Source: Gliomastix tumulicola (taxonomy: Eukaryota; Ascomycota; Sordariomycetes; Hypocreales; Bionectriaceae). Taken from it: a DNA stretch of 64,000 nucleotides. The notes under the pieces were generated by a model. That model saw only the letters and a list, made by a program, of their open reading frames with translations, was not told the DNA's origin and ran no database searches. This document shows, one piece after another, positions 1 to 11,958 of this stretch (positions are counted from its first letter, which is position 1; the number at the start of each line of letters is the position of its first letter). The stretch covers positions 354,173 through 418,172 of the forward strand of contig BCHX01000010.1 in the NCBI GenBank assembly GCA_001599755.1, in the 5' to 3' direction. A program made the translations under genes and the position numbers.

Positions 1-341
1 TCCCTCGAAAAGGTTTTCCGATGGTCGTTTATGCGCCTCCGCAGACTACGTGGCAGAAGCTATCGTGGCTGTAGAAGTGCCGAATCTGATGCTTCGGCAT
101 ATTCCCTCGACATAGAATTANATTGAACATTGCATTCACCAGANGTAGATGCCAGAGTATCCAGAGAACGANCGCAAATAGGTGTATTTATATATACTCA
201 CGGCGTCTAACCACAATATTAGCTTGCCTCTCCTGAAAAAAGCTGAGTTATTGGTCATCCTATCCCTAAGACTCTAATTGCCACCTTATGCTACCATCCC
301 ATCGATGCCAACGGGCTTTGAAATGGTTTTACTAAAGCATC
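1..341. other. Intergenic, no gene seen
   Basis: I see no open frame or recognisable repeat here. The segment is moderately AT-rich, carries three N positions, and contains the likely 3' flank of the TM2-domain gene that ends at 342. Confidence 0.5.
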
Positions 342-896
342 TTAGTAGCGCCATCCGTCAGAACTTCCACCAGGGCAGCCAGGCGTGCCGTAAACACCGC
401 CGACAATCCAGAGTATTATGTCAGCCAACCACCATAAAATCAACCAAGCCCTGACTAGACTACCAAGGATCATTGCCATGGGGTTGTCCGATATGAATGA
501 GATGCCGAGGCCCAGCCACAGGCTGAAACCAGAGAGCATCTTGAACACAGCGAGTGGCCAGTGGTGTGCATAGAAATGGTCGATGCCAATACTACCGAGG
601 AACAGGCTCAGGAGCATCGCGGTACGCTCTTGGCGGTAGCACTTGTCGTCGAAGGGCCGCTCGTCGAAACCGCCCCAACGGCGGAGGAGATCGACCGACG
701 GACCCTCGCTGTTGGTATGGGGGGTGGGGGGATTCATGAAGGCGTCACCAGTGACGGCGAGGTAAAGGAGCGCGGTGCTAATGAGTACGATAGAGACGAA
801 GGAGGCGATGAGTACCTTCCACGTATTGGAAAGACGGGGCCACTCGCTACGAGGGCAAGCCTGGAGTTTGGTGTGTCGCAGGTACTCGTCGTCCAT
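342..896 (-). CDS. TM2-domain membrane protein
   Basis: A 184-residue single-exon reading that begins MDDEYLRHTK. I chose this methionine because the longer open frame upstream (to 1103) is Ser/Thr-rich and unlike the family. A first hydrophobic segment (VLIASFVSIVLISTALLY) lies near residues 27-44. The second half is a TM2 domain: RQERTAMLLSLFLGSIGIDH, then FYAHHWPLAVFKML, then a second membrane segment ending in ILWIVGGVYG. TM2 proteins are small polytopic membrane proteins with a conserved DRF/DHF-like turn between two helices; here the turn reads GIDHFYAHHW. Molecular function in fungi is largely unknown. The C-terminal tail GCPGGSSDGW is short and Gly-rich. The frame has no breaks. The family call is firm; the exact start is inferred. 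Confidence 0.8.
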   Translation of the reverse strand: MDDEYLRHTKLQACPRSEWPRLSNTWKVLIASFVSIVLISTALLYLAVTGDAFMNPPTPHTNSEGPSVDLLRRWGGFDERPFDDKCYRQERTAMLLSLFLGSIGIDHFYAHHWPLAVFKMLSGFSLWLGLGISFISDNPMAMILGSLVRAWLILWWLADIILWIVGGVYGTPGCPGGSSDGWRY

Positions 897-3441
897 GGCC
901 ACAAGTCGGCGTTGGCTGCGGTAGATGGTATTTGTAAGATGACAACTGGTACGGAAGAGGTAAAGCCGGGACTGTGAAAGAATAGCTGGAGTAAGAATCG
1001 GTTTGCTGAATGATCGGTTGCTGGTTGAAGAAGTACAAGGAGTTGTCCTCCGGAGAAGGAAGCAGGAAGGGGAAAGGCGCCCTTTAAGTAGATCAACTAT
1101 CAAACCCTCGCGGTTCGATAGTGTGTACGCGGTCTACAAGGGTGATAGCATGGTGCACCTGCAAACAAAGGACTAAGAATTAACCGCGCCACACTCGGCG
1201 GTGCTGCTAGCTCCTCCAAGTTCTGCGGCCGAGCCTCGAGGAGAAGAGACCAGCAACGGCCAAAGGCGTCGTCTTCCGCATGAACCCAGTCCTACCCGCT
1301 CTTCAATGTCCGCGGGACAACACACAGCGCGTAGTAGGAAGTATGCCATACCGGCGGGCTCTCGCCCGGCAGACCCAAGATGCGCTGCATCCCAGCAAGC
1401 CTTCCAAGGCCCACAAGTCGTACTCCCGTGTTGGATGAGTCCCACTCGTTCCGCTGTTGTCCCCCCTGCCTGTGAGGGAAAGAAGGCATCATGCCAGCCT
1501 GACTAACAAATAACAACGCCATCCATTGATCCCCGCCACTGTATCCAAGAAGACCTAGAAGCACGTCTCGAGGTATTGCTGTCGCTGCCTTGCCAGTGCC
1601 AGTCTGATCTGTCACGGCTGTGTCATCAATTGCAAGGTCAAGCGGCTGCTCGTCATGGCCGTCATAGCTCGGTACCGCAGTCCTTCCTTGTGGTAGGCGT
1701 CGCAATGCCGTTGCTATTGCAACCAGCCCCGATTTCCACCTCTCGATTATGGCCGTGCCCTAATAGTAGACGCACATGCTAGGGCAACAAGAACATTAGC
1801 CTAGAAGCTTACCTTTTCCTCATGGCATGACTCGCTCGGCGAGGGTATGTCTTGCTGATAACATCGGCGATGCTGCCAGACCTATTCACAAAGTATCCTC
1901 GAAAATCAATCACGTCTCGATACGCTATAAAGTTGCCATTTTGAAGACGTAACGATCGAAGCTATTGCCGATGGATGCGCATGTCTGCTTGCTGCCATCA
2001 ACGGAGTAAAAGGCCGCCGATTGTAGGAGAATATGCACATACCGAAATAAAAACAAATCTGCATCGGGTTCTGTCAGGGATAGTGTCACATCAGATCCAA
2101 GGTACTAGTAGAAGATGGGGGAATGCTTGCTGCCAACTAGTAATAGACAAATGTGATCATTTACGAGGTGAGACTAGTCCAGTAGCTAAGCATCATCGCA
2201 GGCACAGGCACGTTGAGTCGGATGAGACTGACATCAGTAGAGGCGCACTATCTCGTCGATAGTCAGGTGCGGACATACGATCCCTTGACGACGTCCGCGC
2301 CTCGCAGGTCAACCCTCAGTACAGACACCCAGCCCCGACAAATGACGCCCACCGTATGTTGCTGACCCAGATCACCCATGGCCAATCAGAATGTGCTTAG
2401 ACCTGTATGATCCCTATGCTCATTGGATATACTTGTTGGTGCTAGCGCTTCGTACAGCCCGCCAGTGCATCCACATGTGGTCCTAGGATGGCACTTAAGA
2501 TGAGCAACCGACATGCCAACTATCGTGGGCCACTGGCGTCTCACCGAGAGCTTGGGTCCTTCGGGGCCAATTGGCTTAAAATGAATGTAGGGGGATAATG
2601 CATAGCGAACTCAAGGACCATAGTGAGGACAAAGGTATACCAGCCCCCATCTAGCGCACAGTGAACCTGTACGCCTGTGACTCGCCCCTGCTGGCAAGTA
2701 GACTGATCATTATGGCGAGTCAGAGGTTACGCTTGACGTGAGCGGAGGGAGCCAATATCTGGATCAAAACTGAAGAAGAAGAGATGCATGCCATCTCATC
2801 GGCATTGGAAACTCTCCCTAGAATCATCATGCAGGGCTGCCACGCTATGGTTCAACGAGTGGAAAGCCATGAATTTGGCATATTGAATTAGACGTAGGGC
2901 ATTCAATTCCATCCTGCCTGTTTCGTTGACTGTGTGTTCTGGTGGCAGAAGTCTATTGCATACTACCTATCTATCGGGTTGTCGCCTTTTTCAGTATCAA
3001 TCATTTAATCCCGTCAAGGCAATTTCATCAGTTTCATTAGACTCCATTGTCTAGTTCTCTCCATGTAGTTATTTCAATAAGAAGAGCAGGAGGGATCGGG
3101 GAGTTTCGTCAGGGCGAAACGGGGTCGATTCGTTAGGGTGGATGAACGGGAGAAGCAAGAAGAGGAGACAGAGGAGAGTGGTGCCAATCCCGCTTCTACC
3201 CTGCTCGAGCTGTACATGGTCATCTCTTCCTACTATCTTCTCACGCCCGCCAGGCTCCCTGGCATCCGCTCCGGCAGCATCCCGCTCCCAAACCAATGAC
3301 GATTGAGGATCTACGGCTACGCACCCCCTGCCGCCTTCTGTCCTAGTCACGATGCCTTTATTATCAGGGAGAGAATACATCGGTGACCCCGAGGAGTGGG
3401 GATAAATAGACCTGATGGCGTGGCACCCGCTGGCCAGCCAT
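897..3441. other. Long intergenic stretch, no confident gene
   Basis: Contains the 5' flank of the TM2 gene and about 2 kb without convincing coding signal. On the minus strand between 1705 and 1173 two frames can be bridged by a candidate 46-bp intron (GTTAGT donor near 1511, CACAG acceptor near 1466), but the predicted peptide lacks a start codon and is not recognised. Nothing else is supported. Confidence 0.4.
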
Positions 3442-3450
3442 CTATAAAAT
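3442..3450 (+). promoter_or_regulatory. TATA box of the F-box-like gene
   Basis: A TATAAAAT motif (ctataaaat) lies about 120 bp upstream of the chosen start codon at 3569. It overlaps the first possible ATG (3449), which argues that the upstream ATG is in the promoter and not the translation start. A CA/TC-rich leader with a tandem 11-bp repeat (cctattcgaat, 3517-3540) follows. Confidence 0.4.
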
Positions 3451-3568
3451 GAGGCCCGAAGGACTTCAAAACTACAAGGTGCTAACACGACTGCTTCTAC
3501 ATCAGCATATCTACACCTATTCGAATACACCTATTCGAATACCAAGATTTCCACTTCACCCACTCACC

Positions 3569-4726
3569 ATGTGCCACCTCATTACGCGACCCAATTTGGA
3601 ATCGGTCAAGATTTCCTCCCTTGACTCACTCACCATCACCATGCATCAACCCATGGCGCGCCTCAAGTTGGAATTGGTCTTCCCTCTTCTAGAATATGAA
3701 ATTCTGGATCATCTCTCTGCCACAGACTCGGCCTGCTTACTCGCTGTGCTCGGTCGTTTGTCGTGTTCATGCTGCGAGAAGCTGCGGGACAAATACGTGA
3801 AACCAATTCGCGACATACCAGAGTACGCCACCTTCTTCGAAGATATGGCACGACACGGACACCGAGTTTTTTTCGTTGGCCAGGACCTACGCCTCTGGCT
3901 CATGAAACTCCGGTATCCTTTGACATACTGGAAACGATATCCAGATGCGATGGAGAGGAGGCTAAGAATTTGGGTCGCCGTCAGGGCTCGACGCGGGATC
4001 GACAGGGTACCACACCCACGGCTGGAATATGGGCTGTTCCAAATAGCGGCGGATGGGGAAGTCATCACTTCATGGAAACGCCAGCAGATGGAAATTAAAG
4101 GACGGGCTCTAACAGGGAGCAATGTCATTCCTCTGGCGCCAACACCCGACCCCGAACACCTCCTTGAATCACCGCAATGGCACGAGTCCACCATTGTCAA
4201 CACAAACAACCTTCGCCTCGTATGGGCGCAGTTTCCGACGTACAAACGTCACGAACCGCCAGAAATCTCAATCTGTCCCGTACAAGGAGAGAATCAAGGA
4301 CCGGACCATCAATTCGGGGAGGTTGATCTGTACAATCCATGCCCGCCGGGCGCCGACGTGCGTATACTCTCCTGTCGGCGGGGTTCGATGGACCCTACCC
4401 TACCTTACATGGATATCACGGGGATGACTGTGTACAAGGCACAGTGCATCCCCGATCATATCGCGCCAGATGATGATCGGTACGCTTTCAGGGTCGAGTT
4501 CCGCTGCAAGGAGGCTATGACAGGAGCTTCTTGGGGACGAGCAATGGGCCCAGAAATTGTAAACCCCAGACAGGGTATCCCTTGGGACATATGCCCGGAA
4601 ACAACTCGTAAGGCCGTGCTGCGTCTTGCTGTCAAACTGACACAAAGTGGCATGGAGCTGAATTGGCAACAGATATGCATGCACAAGGAATGCATAAAAA
4701 GAGGATGTTGGATGAGAGATTATTAA
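3569..4726 (+). CDS. F-box-like hypothetical protein
   Basis: Single-exon 385-residue protein. The start at 3569 has a good context (caccATG) and lies downstream of the TATA motif; an in-frame ATG at 3449 is less likely. Residues about 30-65 (LEYEILDHLSATDSACLLAV...) resemble the F-box-like helix pair found at the N terminus of many fungal unknowns, which would link substrates to SCF ubiquitin ligases. The rest (about 320 residues) is mixed alpha/beta with many Trp and Cys residues and a Cys-rich end (CMHKECIKRGC). I do not recognise a further domain. The frame has no stops or N positions and codon use looks normal, so the gene is probably real. The F-box assignment is tentative. Confidence 0.65.
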   Translation: MCHLITRPNLESVKISSLDSLTITMHQPMARLKLELVFPLLEYEILDHLSATDSACLLAVLGRLSCSCCEKLRDKYVKPIRDIPEYATFFEDMARHGHRVFFVGQDLRLWLMKLRYPLTYWKRYPDAMERRLRIWVAVRARRGIDRVPHPRLEYGLFQIAADGEVITSWKRQQMEIKGRALTGSNVIPLAPTPDPEHLLESPQWHESTIVNTNNLRLVWAQFPTYKRHEPPEISICPVQGENQGPDHQFGEVDLYNPCPPGADVRILSCRRGSMDPTLPYMDITGMTVYKAQCIPDHIAPDDDRYAFRVEFRCKEAMTGASWGRAMGPEIVNPRQGIPWDICPETTRKAVLRLAVKLTQSGMELNWQQICMHKECIKRGCWMRDY

Positions 4727-5429
4727 AGCATCGACAGCTTACCTTGCTATCAAATTGGAGAAGAGTCTGAAACCAGACTATGTCGAGCCCCCTTAACACC
4801 GCCATACAGGCCTCCCCAGTAGACAAGTACATAAAATAGTCTGCGGTTTCTCAACAGCAGGAATTAACAACGCAGCACTCTGTTAGCTATGAATTCATCA
4901 TGAGACTTTTTTTCTTCTCGCTAACACCTTACTCTCATAGGCCATCTATTGGCTGAGATATTACCATGTCTTCATTAAGCACCTTTGCACTTTGTCTTTC
5001 TTGAATCCCTCTTTTGTTTGACAGGATATAACTTTGAAACTCTGCATACTACTAGCACTAGCTATTTTTAATCTGCATGCCAAATCTCATCGAAACCCGA
5101 GCTGTTTTGTTGAAGTTGAGCGATGGTGTACTTTATTGAGACGGACGGAATCGCCAAGGACTGATATTCCCACTTCTCACTAGGTACAATGACATTTACA
5201 ACATGTTGCTCCTAATAATAGATTGGACCACAGGGTAGCTCATCACCTAAATCGCTAAGACGCTAGATAGGCTGTGGCCTAGCTTAGTGTCACTCAGCGG
5301 CCTGGTGTATAATGCAAGCCTTTCCAGTCGAATTATGTGTAGCTAGAGCATTTCTTATTGCTAAATTTATTTCAAACCTAAGTAATAGACTATTAGATTG
5401 TATCTCAAGACCAGTTAGAAGTTGAATGC
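4727..5429. other. Intergenic, AT-rich
   Basis: 3' flank of the F-box-like gene followed by AT-rich sequence with pyrimidine tracts. No gene or repeat recognised. Confidence 0.5.
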
Positions 5430-5793
5430 TTACTCGGAGGAATCAATTAGATCTTCAAGTTGAATACAGCTTTGTGGACGTTTTCGTGCCATAGCCTTAC
5501 GTGTCGCTGAGAGACTAGTAATAGGTAAGGACATATTAATAAATCTTTGTGAAGATAACTTGATAGGTAGCTTACTTCCTTTGATCGTTCTGATAATACT
5601 GGTCAAGGGAATACCGATAGGTGAGGAACAAGGTCTGGTCTCTTCGCTTTTTCCGCCGGTGAGGCAGCTTGTGTGTTTCGTCTTTTCGCTTAGGCTTGCT
5701 GTTATCGTCGCTATACTCAGTTTCCCAGCCTTCTTCATCGGGATGAACGGATTCATGGTGATTCTCTGGGACTTGTTCGGCGTCGGTTCGCAT
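5430..5793 (-). CDS. Candidate two-exon small charged protein
   Basis: A minus-strand reading starts at MRTDAEQVPENHHESVHPDE (5793) and runs as a highly charged peptide to a GTAAGC donor near 5575. An acceptor TACTAG near 5515 leads into a second short exon ending QLEDLIDSSE at 5430. The intron would be about 60 bp. The peptide is acidic, then strongly basic, with no domain I recognise. It could be a real small nuclear protein or a fragment of a larger lost gene. The exon phase was not fully verified. Confidence 0.25.
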
Positions 5794-5989
5794 GGCGTCG
5801 GTCTCTTCTGCAATTGTACTTGCCTTATATGAATCGACTGTTTTAAGTCATTTATGGCATGTTCATGACAGAACGAGGTGCTGCGTCGATATTGCGTTGC
5901 TTATATACGGCCATAGCAGGGTCTCATGTTGATTTATAGCTATAAAGTAGTAAGGGTATATAATAAAGAACTGCCTGCGCCATACGTGA

Positions 5990-7990
5990 GTGTAGTAATA
6001 CGTGGCTGATGGTCGCTCCGCGAGGTGATCTTACATAGGTCCTTGCTTAGCTTAGCTGACTGATCTCTTTGCTTACATGGATCCTGGCCTAGATTGATCG
6101 ACCAGCGTCTTGGCTTGCAGGACCCCTAGCTTAGCATGGACCCTGGTTTGGCTTCGCTGACTGGTCACTTGGCCTGCAGTCCATTTGTATCTATCGCAAA
6201 ACGAATCGCCCGCACCCATTTCGGGCCGACGCTAAATTTCGTAGTCGGGCCGCATCAAGCAAAGGATGTAATTTCATGAACTTTTGTGGTCCAGTGTCGC
6301 CATGCAAAGTTGGGAAACCCCCGTCACGACGCACGGACAAAAAGCATGTGATCCAATGAATTACGGCATACCCTTTGTACAGTAGGGTACGCTTGGTGAA
6401 GCGACACTATCGGTGCTATGCAAGTCCGTGAGTAACCCTGTTTCTGTGCCCCGAGATGTGTTGGTGGATGGCCGGGGAGGTCGCTAATAGCGGAAGCGTA
6501 GCAGTGGCGGCGACCCGGCCAGGGGAGGGAGGAGGATGGCGCGGGCTCGGGTGGATGCAACGACGGAGGAAGCCAGGACCAAGGCACAGGACCGGGGAGG
6601 GAATACTTGGCTCGAAGCGAGAGAAAGACCGCCATTTTTGAGCATCGTGAAGATCGCTGGATCAGAATGGGCTCGAGGAACATCAGGCCCCTTTCCACCG
6701 TCATCGTCAGCGTGGTGGGTGGACGATGATGGGGGCGAGCGAGGCGTGGGCAGTCGGTCCTGGCGTAGGGCAAGAAAGGGACAGAGAGGAGGTGAGCAGA
6801 GGGGAGTGGGCGAAGCCGGGCCCATGCCAGACAGTGCAGGGTGCATGTGAGTGAAGACGCGGGTTGAGTGAGCTAGACAAGGGCCCCTGCTCGGAATGAC
6901 CAAGCTAGTCCAGGGTCCCCTGTACAGTAAAAGTACTAGTTCATCAAGCTAGGTCAGGGCTCATGCAAGCCACACCACTAGACGGCGAGACTGAGCCAGG
7001 ACCCCTGTAAGCAAGTCCACTGTTCAACAAAGCTAAGCCAGGGACCTTGTACGCTAAGGCACTGATCGATCGAGCTAAAATATCACGGAGCGGAGCTGGA
7101 CCAGGGTCCATGTGCGTCAAGACGCCGGTTGGTCAGAGCCCCTGGAAGGAGCCGCACCCGTCAGTGACGCTAAGCCAGGACCCTTCAAAATCCAAGACAT
7201 CAGTCAGCTACGCTACAATATAGCCCCGTCGCCGAAGCAGTCCCCCTGGCCTAGCCCTATCTGCCAGTGCCTCAACTTGCAGTGACCTCCGGCTTAGCCC
7301 ATGGGGCCGACACTTTGGCTCAAAGGGGCCCTGGCTTAGCTTACCCAATCGGGCTGCCAGCCTACAAGGGCCCTGGCTCAGGCGACCGGTTGCCTTGACT
7401 TACATCGACCCTGGCTTACCTCTGTCCCCCGATGTCCTGCCTAGCATGAGCCGTGGACGTACTCGCTTCGTCCCCCTACTAGTCCCTCCCTACCCCGGCC
7501 GCCCTATCTTACCTGCAGAAAGATCCCCCGCACCGCCGTCTTGCCCTGCATAGCCGCCTCCCCAATACCACCACCACACGTCACCATGTAGCTCCGCAGA
7601 TCACCACAATGTCCCCCTCCATGATTTCCCTCTCCCTTTGGCCACACCCACTCCGGCCTCCTCCCTCCCGGTTGTCCCTCGCTATATAGCCCCCCAGACG
7701 CCCTGCGTGTCTGTTTCCCCTTCCTCTGTAGACAGCCCCTTTTCGCTCGTCATTCTTCGCCATCCCCCTCACCTCTCACTGCATCCCACCACCATTTGCC
7801 TCTCCCTCTCCATCTCTCTCGTCTGTTCCATTGCTGCTACAACGCCCTCCCACGAAAGCCAGCTCGCCTCCCTCCTTGTTCCCCTCACCCACGAACGCCT
7901 GTCCTGCCCGCCCCCTCCTACCGGAGCTATAGGGTAGCCCTGAAGGACGCACCCGTTAATCCGTCCGTCCGTCCGTCACTGTCCTCCCAT
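5990..7990. repeat. Palindromic minisatellite element, copy 1
   Basis: A composite repeat. 6020-6175 holds degenerate 42-55-bp units in reverse orientation. 6180-6395 is a head sequence shared with copy 2 near 58 kb (Atcgcaaa..cgatcgcc, gcccatttcgggccg, cgcacgg.caaaa, ccctttgtacagtagggt). 6400-6840 is G-rich unique sequence. 6840-7225 holds forward units, each built around agctaagCCAGGGxCCxTGtaagcca, and 7290-7450 holds reversed units. 7450-7990 is a C-rich polypyrimidine tail. The core of each unit is a near-perfect palindrome (CAGGGCCCTG type). No transposase or coding capacity is evident. Confidence 0.6.
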
Positions 7991-9571
7991 AAGCTGCCTC
8001 TATTCTAATGCACGTGCCAGCTATGCCGGGCCCGCCCGCACGACCACCGTTGCGCCTCGCCGCCGACCATAACGAAGATAGGCGTGATGGCCGGCCGCGG
8101 CGTATCGCTACGGTATGCGCTGGTCGGAGAACTATGCCATCTCCGCGCCTCGTAGGCCGTTGATGGCTATTAACTCCATTGATCTCGGTCGGTCGCGAAT
8201 CTGTCCAGACTCTGGCTCTCCCTTCCTGTTTCGGGGGCCCCCTAGGCTGCTGTTTCCAGTACGCTCCAAGGTACTCTCCTTCCGTTCTGGTGCGTTTGGC
8301 AGCTGATCTCTGAAGGCGTTGTTGCCTAGCGGCCTGGCGGTGATTGTGACGAAGTGGGTCTCAGATGGCATCAAGCGCCTAGAAGTGGCACACATGGAGA
8401 GGCTATTTAGACCCAACCCGCTAGACCCACTTTCAACCCCCCAAAGCAAAAGCGATAGCGAACCACGGCATCGTCCCATCCTTTCTCGCCTGGCTCCCCC
8501 CACGCCAGCTTCGCTCTCGCGTCACGTCGGTCTGGCGCCCCGAACGCAGGCTGGTGGCGCACGGCACAATGCCACGGCGTGGCTTTGGGAAAACAGGCAT
8601 ATCGGCAGGCCATCAGCAATCGCCACGTGACGCTCGCCCCGTCAGGCTTGACCGCAGACAACCTACAAGGCTGCACTGTCACATCAAATGAGAATGGAGG
8701 TGAGGCGCATTTCTCTTTGGGCATTCGGTAGTGCGGTGCGTTGCCGCTGGTGGGAGCCGTCTTGTCCCTCCGCTAACAGAGTCCAGAGGTCCGCCCCCTG
8801 GCCGCCAACAAGATGGATGTCGCCCCCACCGAAATGCCGTCGACCCTGGATTTACCCCCTTGCCCCGCCAGGCTCTCTACGCAGTCTTCCTTGTGGCCGG
8901 GCGCAGCGTCGCAGACTCGGCCAAGGAAGGGGCTGAGCTCCTCCACGACGAGTCTCGGGAAGGCACGCCCCCTAGGACGGATGGCGCAGGTGGTGGGCGA
9001 AAGGCTTTCGCTTGAGGCAACCCAGCGCATCTTCAATGCCTACTCAGCTCAACGGCAAGTTTGGGAAAGAAGGTGGCAACAACGTTCCTGCTTTGACTCG
9101 GCATCTTCCAAGTTCTTGCTCTCCCAGTGATTGCAGAGTAAGGCGCAGCAATTGGCAGTCTGGGCGCACCTACTGCTTACTGCCCTAGCGCTCCTTCCTT
9201 CCCCGAGAGCCCTGCCGCCGCCAGCTTGCGTATACGAGGTACCTGTCCCAACGCTATGACCCACTGAAACCACCAACAAAATGTTGGAGTGACTGCGGCG
9301 CTAAGACAGTGAAACTCTCCCACTCTCCTAGGAGGCTCCAACTTGGCGCATTCGAGGCGCTTTTTGCCGACTGAATAGCACACGACAATCTCCCTCCCCG
9401 GCTCGTCGAGAGCGAGTGCCCCCGCCGCCTGATCGAATAGGTCAACCCGGTGTACAAAGACAAGACGCCATCTCCCGCGGTCCTCCGATCTCGACTGCGA
9501 CCCATCTTTGAGGGGGCGAAAGGGGCGGTAACGGAACACCTGGAAGCGCCCGTGGCAAGATCGACCTCGCC
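7991..9571. other. GC-rich region with overlapping shadow ORFs
   Basis: Long open frames occur on both strands because the sequence is GC-rich. None carries a motif I recognise. Since an hAT transposase remnant lies directly downstream, part of this stretch may be the decayed N-terminal half of that element. Confidence 0.35.
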
Positions 9572-10290
9572 TTGTGCAGGCCACCGAATGTGACCTCGAC
9601 TTTCTTCCCGCCGACAGACCCGAGCGATGGCGGAGGAGGGGCCCGGTTGGCGGCCTCCATCATCTCAACGAAGCAATATGGAGATCCCCACAGCACGTAC
9701 AGTACCTCTTCGCGCGGCAGGAGGGAGGCCTCGAGAGCGGTGTTCTCCACCATGGGCCCGGAGGCCAACAAGAAGCGAGTGTTGCCGCGGCTCGTCGCCG
9801 CTAGGAAAACCCGATGGATCTCTGCCCACCGAATGATGGCCCGCGCACTGCGCCTCCGTAGGCACTTCCATCGACTTCTCGAAAAGGCGGAGCGGGCGTG
9901 CGAAAGGAGCGGGAAAAAGCCGACACAACACCCTATGCTTGGAGAAAAACTGTCTGAAGAGGGCTGGGATGTGGTGGAGGGTGATACTCAGGTCTGGTGG
10001 CCGTTGGATGAAATCTCGGCTCGTCAGCAAGGCAAGCCGAAGACTGGCGATGATGGCTACACCAGCATCGGCTCTTGCTGTCAGTACTTTCCCTCCCTTC
10101 TTGGGTACCTCTCGACACATGTAGAAGAGCTGAAGTAGAGCCACGACGTCCTAGACTGGGGAATCGGCAGCGCTGATATGGCCACGACGCATGTCAGCCT
10201 GGGGTGGATGGAGCTCGACGAATGTGATGCTCGACTCTGAGCTATCGCATCTATCGGTGTTACAGCCCTCCACCCTTGCCTCCGGGGGTC
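9572..10290 (+). mobile_element. hAT transposase remnant
   Basis: The plus-strand frame from about 9750 reads RKTRWISAHRMMARALRLRR, which matches the hAT signature xxTRWNSxYxMxxRAL. It is followed by LSEEGWDVV and PLDEIS, the helical segment after the insertion domain, and YFPSLLGYLSTHVEELK. A stop at 10136 interrupts the frame. A shifted frame then reads HVSLGWMELDECDARL (hAT: LGWxKLDeYYxRL), a stop, and GVTALHPCLR (AALHPxyrw). Neither the BED finger nor the C-terminal dimerisation domain is recognisable. This is a dead DNA transposon of the hAT superfamily (Restless/Tol2-like in fungi). Family call is by motif order; boundaries are approximate. Confidence 0.6.
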
Positions 10291-11958
10291 GGCGCTTCAG
10301 TGCCGCTGGAGGGAGACGCAGACGCCCTTGCCAGACTGCGGAGGGGGCAATGCGCTCCTGTGGCAATCACGCAGCCAACGGCAAATACCAGTTCAGGTCC
10401 CATTTTCCGGTGGCACAAGCACGGAACGGAGTATCCAAACCGTACTCGGACGGCGACTGTCATGCTGCCTAACCCCACAATGCCGGCAGAGACCGAACTG
10501 TCATTGAGCCGTGCAGGGAAGAGGGAATCGCCGTGACGACCTCCGAACAACCAACTCCAGGCCAACCGAACCGCACTCGACCGGACGTCCATTTCACGGC
10601 GAAGGGGGGGTGTAGAGTTGAATTGGCTGATGACGTCCTCTGCCGAGACAAGCCGCTCTCCGGGAAGGGAGCGAGAGAAGGGCGAACGGCATGCCCTCCG
10701 AAGGGTGGTGGAAAGACCGGGGTTTGCTCCGCTCGACAGAGTGAGCGGTTGTTGATGGTCTTGTCCGGCGATTAGGTGAGGGCGTTTCTCAAGGCAGGTT
10801 GTAGTGAGCGGCTAACGCAACAGGTTCTTGGTCCTTGGCGATGCAGTCGGGGAGCCAATGCTTGGGCTCATCCAGAGGCCAGTCACGGGGTCCGAGGGAG
10901 GGAGATGATGCCTCTCTGGCTATCTGTATATGGGTTTCCATGGTTATATCTCTTTATGGTCATACACATACATATCCACGGGGTGAGGGGGCATGGGAGG
11001 CGAACGGAACGGATAGACAAGTTGGAGGGGGACCGCGCGACGTACGTAGTTGTGGCTAGGGCTGTCTGAACCAGTACGCCGGTGTACCCAGGATGCAGCT
11101 CGCCTGGCTGCGAATAGACGGTTGCTCACAGGGCTTAGAGGAAGATGACATACAGAAATTGCCTCAGGAATACCGCCTACCCCAGCTGCTTTTCACCACC
11201 CCACGTCCCCTCAATGCTCCTTGCACCTTGGTGCCAGCCGCCCCCGGTTGGTTGAGGGAGCAGCTTGGCGAACGGAGCTACTCGCAGCCCCGCTTCGTGG
11301 TAGCTGTGTAAGGATCTCGGTCACCCAATCGCTTGCTATCGAGCAAGCGGTTCTTCTTCGTGGTCCACGAAGATGATTGGTGCATGGCTAGTGGTCTAAG
11401 CCTGGATGGGGCTTATGGGAGTCAGATTCTGTCACGTCCGAAGCGTGCTAGCCTTGAAACTAGACTTGGGTAAACGGCAAGGGCTATGTCTTGCCCACAA
11501 ACAGACTTTCTGCCACAGCCACTCCCACCTCGCTGGGGAGTTGGCCTCGATCTTTCTCCAACAGGCTACGAGTCAACTAGGGGTCTAGCGCTACAAAGTG
11601 GTGATCAGAAATAGCATCTAGCATAACGTCGGCTCAAAGGCGCTCGTTGTCGAAACCTGCCGCCTGCCAGCGGCCCATCCAGGCGTAGGAAAATGAACGA
11701 TGAAGCTCTCAAGGCTGTAAAAGCGTCACGATAGTATAATAAGGATACTAGTCACTGGGCTTCAAATTAAAATAAGACTAAGGGAGAGCGAAATATTGGT
11801 AGATAATGGAGCACAGGCCTATAGCTTAAGCCTTGGAGCCTGGGGTTTGGTTGGTCATTCAAAATATTCTCAGGTCGCTTCTTATCTCCTCGAGCCATCA
11901 GAACGCAAGCTATTTTCGCATACAACTGCTCGCGCATAGTCTCACTTGCTCTCACAAC
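10291..11958. other. Intergenic, probably decayed repeat sequence
   Basis: Continuation of the GC-rich block with no recognisable hAT dimerisation domain, then ordinary intergenic sequence. Around 11570-11600 the segment ctacgagtcaac.agggg resembles 59785-59805, suggesting both derive from one retroelement family. No gene is supported. Confidence 0.35.

Noticed and set aside
3449..3568. Upstream start of the F-box-like gene
   Set aside because: The ATG overlaps a TATA box and the extra 40 residues are Thr/His/Arg-rich leader-like sequence.
8690..10660. Several 80-160-codon ORFs on both strands
   Set aside because: GC-rich shadows; only the plus-strand hAT text has family motifs.
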